Positions 33,846 through 37,179 of a DNA stretch of 37,179 bases are shown here, piece by piece. Location of the stretch: contig JAFQZN010000047.1 of NCBI GenBank assembly GCA_017405865.1, forward strand, positions 1 through 37,179, written 5' to 3'. Each line of letters opens with the position of its first letter. Positions within the stretch are counted from its first letter, which is position 1. The notes beneath the pieces were generated by a model, which was given only the letters and a program-made list of their open reading frames with translations, was not told where the DNA came from and did not search any database. The position numbers and the translations under genes are program-made. Source of the stretch: Oscillospiraceae bacterium. Its GTDB lineage: Bacteria > Bacillota > Clostridia > Oscillospirales > Oscillospiraceae.

Positions 33846-34430
33846 ATGAGAACCTGTTTTACGCTGCCGGACGGCTATGAAGAGACAGATTATGTAAACC
33901 TATACACCAACAGGCGTCTTTACCGCGCCTTAAATACCGCGTCGTTTCTGATCGGCGCGGCAGTCCTTGCCGTCGGCTATTTCTGGCAGGGCTTTGACGC
34001 CCTGCTCGCCCTGCTCAAGCGCGGTATGAGCGACTATTTGCTCTGGATCCTGATCCTCGCGGCGGGTATCATTGCTTTTTACACCCTGCACGAGCTGACG
34101 CACGGACTGTGCATGCGTCTGTTTTCCGGCATCCGTCCGCACTACGGCAAAAAGGGGCTGATGCTCTTCACGGGCAGCGAAGCATATTTCTGCCGTCGGG
34201 ACTATGTGATTACCGCACTTGCGCCTGCCCTTCTCTTCACTCCCCTGTTCGCCCTGCTGACCGTTTTTTTGAAGGATGAGTGGTTCTGGCTCGCCCTCGG
34301 TCTGCAGCTTGCCAATTTAGGCGGTATCGTCGGAGACGTCTATATGACGGGAAAAGCGCTGCGCCAGCCGAAAAGCGCCCTCTTCCGCGACAGCGGCGTG
34401 GGCGTGACGATCTACACGGAGAAGCCATGA
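33846..34430 (+). CDS. DUF3267-like membrane zincin
   Basis: A 194-residue protein with about four membrane segments (roughly 30-46, 63-80, 120-140 and 145-165) and a zinc-binding HELTH motif at 82-86. HELTH sits at the start of a helix facing a conserved GDVYM near residue 163, which could supply the third ligand. This is the pattern of DUF3267, putative intramembrane or membrane-bound metalloproteases. Function is unknown. It lies between mnmE (six-base gap) and rsmG (overlapping stop and start), an insertion into an otherwise familiar tRNA/rRNA-modification order. Confidence 0.8.
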   Translation: MRTCFTLPDGYEETDYVNLYTNRRLYRALNTASFLIGAAVLAVGYFWQGFDALLALLKRGMSDYLLWILILAAGIIAFYTLHELTHGLCMRLFSGIRPHYGKKGLMLFTGSEAYFCRRDYVITALAPALLFTPLFALLTVFLKDEWFWLALGLQLANLGGIVGDVYMTGKALRQPKSALFRDSGVGVTIYTEKP

Positions 34431-35116
34431 TGGAAGAAGTTTTGAAAGCCGAAGCTGCGCGCCTCGGCGTCGCGCTGACGCAGGAGCAGCTTGCCCTGTT
34501 TCGCGCCTTTGCAGACGCGCTGCTCGAAAAAAACAAGGTCATGAATCTGACCGCCATCACAGAGCCGGAGGCGGTCGCAAAGCTGCACTTTGCCGACTGT
34601 CTGGAATTGCTGCATGTCGTCGACTGCCGAGGCAAGTCCGTCATCGACGTGGGCTGCGGCGCAGGCTTTCCCGGTGTGCCGATGAAGCTCGGTGAGCCGA
34701 CGATCCGTCTGACCCTGCTCGACAGCCTGCAAAAGCGCGTCAACTGGCTGCGCGAAACACTGGAAGCACTCGGTGTTGAAGCGACTTGTATCGCTTCGCG
34801 CGCAGAGGAATACGCGGCAAGGGAGCAGTTTGATCTTGCCGTCTCCCGCGCCGTGGCAAGGCTGAACGTGCTGGCGGAGCTTTGCCTTCCCTTCGTGAAG
34901 GTCGGCGGATACTTCCTTGCCATGAAGGGCGCCGCTGCCGAAGAAGAGCTGGAGGAAGCGAGACACGCCCTGTACGTCCTCGGCGGGAGCGCGGAGCGCA
35001 CGGTGGAATACGAGATCGACGGGATGACGCGCCGCGTGATCGTCATTCGCAAGGAGCGTCCGACGTACAACGCCTACCCCAGACGCTTTGCAAAAATCAA
35101 ACAGCAGCCATTATAA
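34430..35116 (+). CDS. rsmG: 16S rRNA (guanine527-N7) methyltransferase RsmG
   Basis: RsmG methylates G527 of 16S rRNA using SAM. The 228-residue product has the SAM-binding motif DVGCGAGFPGVPMKL, the N-terminal NLTAI region (KNKVMNLTAITEPE), and SRAVARLNVLAELC. Two adjacent ATGs (34427 and 34430) are in frame; I take 34430, eight bases after GGAG (34418-34421), though 34427 gives an ATGA overlap with the upstream stop. It directly precedes mnmG. Confidence 0.94.
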   Translation: MEEVLKAEAARLGVALTQEQLALFRAFADALLEKNKVMNLTAITEPEAVAKLHFADCLELLHVVDCRGKSVIDVGCGAGFPGVPMKLGEPTIRLTLLDSLQKRVNWLRETLEALGVEATCIASRAEEYAAREQFDLAVSRAVARLNVLAELCLPFVKVGGYFLAMKGAAAEEELEEARHALYVLGGSAERTVEYEIDGMTRRVIVIRKERPTYNAYPRRFAKIKQQPL

Positions 35117-35134
35117 AAGAAGGAACTGATCATC

Positions 35135-37006
35135 ATGCGATATTTCGCAGGAGAATATGATATTGCCGTCGTCGGCGCAGGTCACGCGGGCATTGAGGCC
35201 GGACTTGCTGGCGCAAGGCTCGGACTGCGCACCGTGGTCTTCACCATCAACCTCGACGCGGTCGGCAACATGCCCTGCAACCCCGCCATCGGCGGCACGG
35301 GCAAGGGGCATCTGGTGCGCGAGCTGGACGCCCTCGGCGGCGAAATGGCAAAGGCGGCGGACGCCTGCTGCATCCAGTACCGGATGCTCAACCGCGGCAA
35401 GGGGCCAGCCGTCCACTCTCTGCGCGCGCAGGCGGATCGCCGCCGCTATCAGGAGCATATGAAGCACGTTCTGGAGCGCGAGAAGAATCTCGACCTCAAG
35501 CAGGCGACCGTCACCGAGATCCTGACGGAAAACGGCGCGGTCTCCGGCGTCGTCACCCAGCTCGGCGCGGTCTACCGTGCCCGCGCCTGTATCATCGCTG
35601 CCGGGACGTATCTGGACAGCCGCTGCATCACGGGCGACTGCTCGATCGCCTCCGGTCCGGACGGGATGCGCGATGCACCGGAGCTGACCGAAAGTCTCCG
35701 CGCGTTGGGGCTGCGGCTGCGTCGCTTCAAGACCGGCACGCCGCCGCGCATCAACGCAAGGAGCGTTGATTTTTCCAAAATGGAGCTGCAGCCGGGAGAC
35801 GACGATCCCGAACCCTTCTCCTTTTCCACCAAAGCGCCGCCTGAAAACCGTGCGGTGTGCTATCTGACCTATACCAACGAGAAGACGCACGAAATCATCC
35901 GCGAGAATCTGGAGCGCAGTCCCCTCTACGACGGCTCGATCACCGGCGTCGGACCGCGCTACTGTCCGAGCATAGAAACGAAGGTCGTCCGCTTTGCCGA
36001 CAAGCCGCGCCATCAGCTTTTTTTGGAGCCGTGCGGACTTTCTACCGACGAAATGTACCTGCAGGGCTTCTCCTCCAGCCTGCCGGAGGATGTGCAGCTC
36101 GCGATGCTGCACACCGTACCGGGTCTGGAGCATGCAGAAATGCTCCGTCCTGCCTACGCGATCGAATATGACTGCGTCGATCCCACCGAGCTGTACGCCA
36201 CACTGGAGACAAAAAAAGTGCCCGGGCTCTACGGTGCCGGGCAGTTCAACGGCTCGTCGGGCTACGAGGAGGCGGCGGTGCAGGGCTATGTCGCGGGCGT
36301 AAACGCCGCGCTCAAGCTGCTCGGAAGGGAGCCGCTGATCCTGCGTCGCTCGGACGGATACGTCGGCACGCTGATCGACGATCTCGTGACCAAGGGCACG
36401 GAAGAGCCGTACCGCATCATGACCTCGCGCAGCGAATACCGATTGCTGCACCGGCAGGACAACGCCGACGAGCGGCTGACGGAGATCGGCTGCCGCGTCG
36501 GTCTGATCCCGCAGGAGCGTATGGACGAGGTGCGGAAAAAGTACGACGCCGTCCGGCGCGAGATGCGCCGTCTCGACGCCACGGGAACGCCCGCCACGCC
36601 GGAGCTGAACGCCTTTTTGCAGGCGCGCGGATCTGCGCCGGTCGTCAGCGCGGCAAGGCTTTCCGACCTGCTGCGCCGCCCGGAGCTGGACTATGACTGC
36701 CTCGCCCCCTTCGACCGCTCCCGCCACGCCCTTCCCCGTGAGGTCACGCAGCAGGTGGAGATCCGCGTCAAATACGAGGGCTACCTGCGAAGGCAGGAAA
36801 AGCAGATCGCGGACTTTGCCCGGGAGGAGGAACGCCTGCTGCCGCAGGATTTGGACTACAACGCCATCGGCGGGCTGCGTCTGGAAGCGCGGCAGAAGCT
36901 CTCGGAGATCCGTCCCCGCTCGGTCGGGCAGGCAAGCCGCATCTCGGGCGTCAGCCCGGCGGACGTCGCCGTGCTCCTCATCTGGCTGGAACGAAACGAA
37001 GCATAG
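35135..37006 (+). CDS. mnmG: tRNA U34 modification FAD enzyme MnmG (GidA)
   Basis: MnmG, the FAD-containing partner of MnmE, has the dinucleotide-binding [17 protein letters not shown] near the N-terminus. [15 protein letters not shown], the GA-rich [18 protein letters not shown] motif and the C-terminal helical domain that binds tRNA ([12 protein letters not shown]...) follow. At 623 residues it is the usual length. GAAGGAA precedes the ATG. It is the last gene of the operon; two strong hairpins follow within 70 bp. Confidence 0.97.
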   Translation: MRYFAGEYDIAVVGAGHAGIEAGLAGARLGLRTVVFTINLDAVGNMPCNPAIGGTGKGHLVRELDALGGEMAKAADACCIQYRMLNRGKGPAVHSLRAQADRRRYQEHMKHVLEREKNLDLKQATVTEILTENGAVSGVVTQLGAVYRARACIIAAGTYLDSRCITGDCSIASGPDGMRDAPELTESLRALGLRLRRFKTGTPPRINARSVDFSKMELQPGDDDPEPFSFSTKAPPENRAVCYLTYTNEKTHEIIRENLERSPLYDGSITGVGPRYCPSIETKVVRFADKPRHQLFLEPCGLSTDEMYLQGFSSSLPEDVQLAMLHTVPGLEHAEMLRPAYAIEYDCVDPTELYATLETKKVPGLYGAGQFNGSSGYEEAAVQGYVAGVNAALKLLGREPLILRRSDGYVGTLIDDLVTKGTEEPYRIMTSRSEYRLLHRQDNADERLTEIGCRVGLIPQERMDEVRKKYDAVRREMRRLDATGTPATPELNAFLQARGSAPVVSAARLSDLLRRPELDYDCLAPFDRSRHALPREVTQQVEIRVKYEGYLRRQEKQIADFAREEERLLPQDLDYNAIGGLRLEARQKLSEIRPRSVGQASRISGVSPADVAVLLIWLERNEA

Positions 37007-37009
37007 AAA

Positions 37010-37043
37010 AACGGCTGTTGCACAGTTTCGTGCAACAGCCGTT
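37010..37043 (+). terminator. First terminator-like hairpin after mnmG
   Basis: A perfect 14-bp stem, AACGGCTGTTGCAC (37010-37023) and GTGCAACAGCCGTT (37030-37043), begins four bases after the mnmG stop. It is preceded by an A run but has no long T run after it on the plus strand. Confidence 0.75.
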
Positions 37044-37075
37044 CAGCGTGTCGAAAAACCCTTTTCGACACGCTG
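37044..37075. terminator. Second hairpin, perfect 14-bp stem, directly after the first
   Basis: CAGCGTGTCGAAAA (37044-37057) pairs with TTTTCGACACGCTG (37062-37075) around ACCC. It starts on the very next base after the first hairpin, and the palindromic repeat begins two bases after it ends. It may be a terminator or part of the repeat's context. Confidence 0.6.
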
Positions 37076-37076
37076 A

Positions 37077-37161
37077 CAGGCTGTCAAAAAGTTCGGAAGA
37101 CAAGCAACTCACGACCGTCGGCGTACATAGGTACGGTAGGTCGTGAGTTGCGCAGTAAGTC
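37077..37161 (+). repeat. Interspersed palindromic repeat, right copy (without insertion)
   Basis: CAGGCTGTCAAAAAGTTCGG leads into the 13-bp inverted repeat GCAACTCACGACC (37104-37116) and GGTCGTGAGTTGC (37139-37151). The loop contains a smaller CGTAC/GTACG stem. It is the uninterrupted version of 178-319, in inverted orientation, and likewise lies just downstream of a gene end. The remaining bases, 37162-37179, look like the start of another small hairpin (TTGCGAAGCAA). Confidence 0.85.
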
Positions 37162-37179
37162 AAAATCCTTGCGAAGCAA

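Noticed and set aside
35111-36727. 538-residue minus-strand frame opposite mnmG
   Set aside because: Antisense shadow of mnmG with no recognisable motif or start signal.

Overview
The window is a GC-rich stretch of chromosome from a low-GC-lineage (Firmicutes/Clostridia) relative, most like an Oscillospiraceae/Ruminococcaceae-type gut anaerobe. The reasons are the sporulation pair yabP-yabQ followed by a DivIC-type gene, a DnaD-type primosome protein, SLH-domain surface anchoring, lipoprotein signal peptides of Gram-positive style, strong SD sites and sigma-A-type promoters. No species can be named from sequence alone. It is dense with housekeeping genes. I see no rRNA, tRNA, CRISPR array, transposase, phage module or recognisable defence island.

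Layout. 1-324: no gene, but modular hairpin repeats, one of which recurs inverted at the right end (37077-37161); the window probably ends at these repeats. 325-3029 (minus): GH25 lysozyme, SDR, inorganic pyrophosphatase, FMN split-barrel protein. 3149-4333 (plus): CapA-like lipoprotein, divergent from the lysozyme with clear back-to-back promoters. 4391-4669 (minus): four-CxxC zinc-ribbon protein with a palindrome over its -35. 4898-7254 (minus): small membrane protein, ruvC, ruvA, ruvB. 7390-8869 (plus): two tandem paralogous lipoproteins. 8924-12417 (minus): uvrA-radC. 12628-14751 (plus): a histidine-kinase-like protein lacking the phospho-accepting His, then yabP, yabQ and a DivIC/FtsL-like gene. 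14796-14947: an unusual array of perfect hairpins. 14959-18314 (plus): FabG-like SDR, then DnaD, a DnaC/DnaI-like helicase loader and an Fe-S-flavoprotein-like protein. 18367-20193 (minus): AAA-CYTH protein and HAD hydrolase. 20296-28451 (minus): U32 peptidase, maf, mreC, mreD, mrdA and an SLH/leucine-rich-repeat surface protein. 28629-37006 (plus): RlmI-like methyltransferase, then IMPase, M3 peptidase lipoprotein, mnmE, DUF3267 membrane zincin, rsmG and mnmG, ending in two back-to-back hairpins.

How the genes fit together. ruvABC, uvrA and radC concern DNA repair and recombination. dnaD and its loader concern replication start. maf-mreCD-mrdA build the rod-shape wall machine, with a surface protein as last gene. 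mnmE/mnmG/rsmG modify tRNA U34 and 16S rRNA. yabPQ/divIC link sporulation and septation. Most of the window is ordinary. The most unusual signals are non-coding: the modular hairpin repeats with compensatory base changes, and the long hairpin array together with its apparent 30-bp deletion derivative. Next are the kinase-like protein with Val in place of His beside sporulation genes, and the bacterial AAA-CYTH fusion. I did not find a clear multi-gene undescribed system. All family names are from recognition of motifs and context; no database search was possible.
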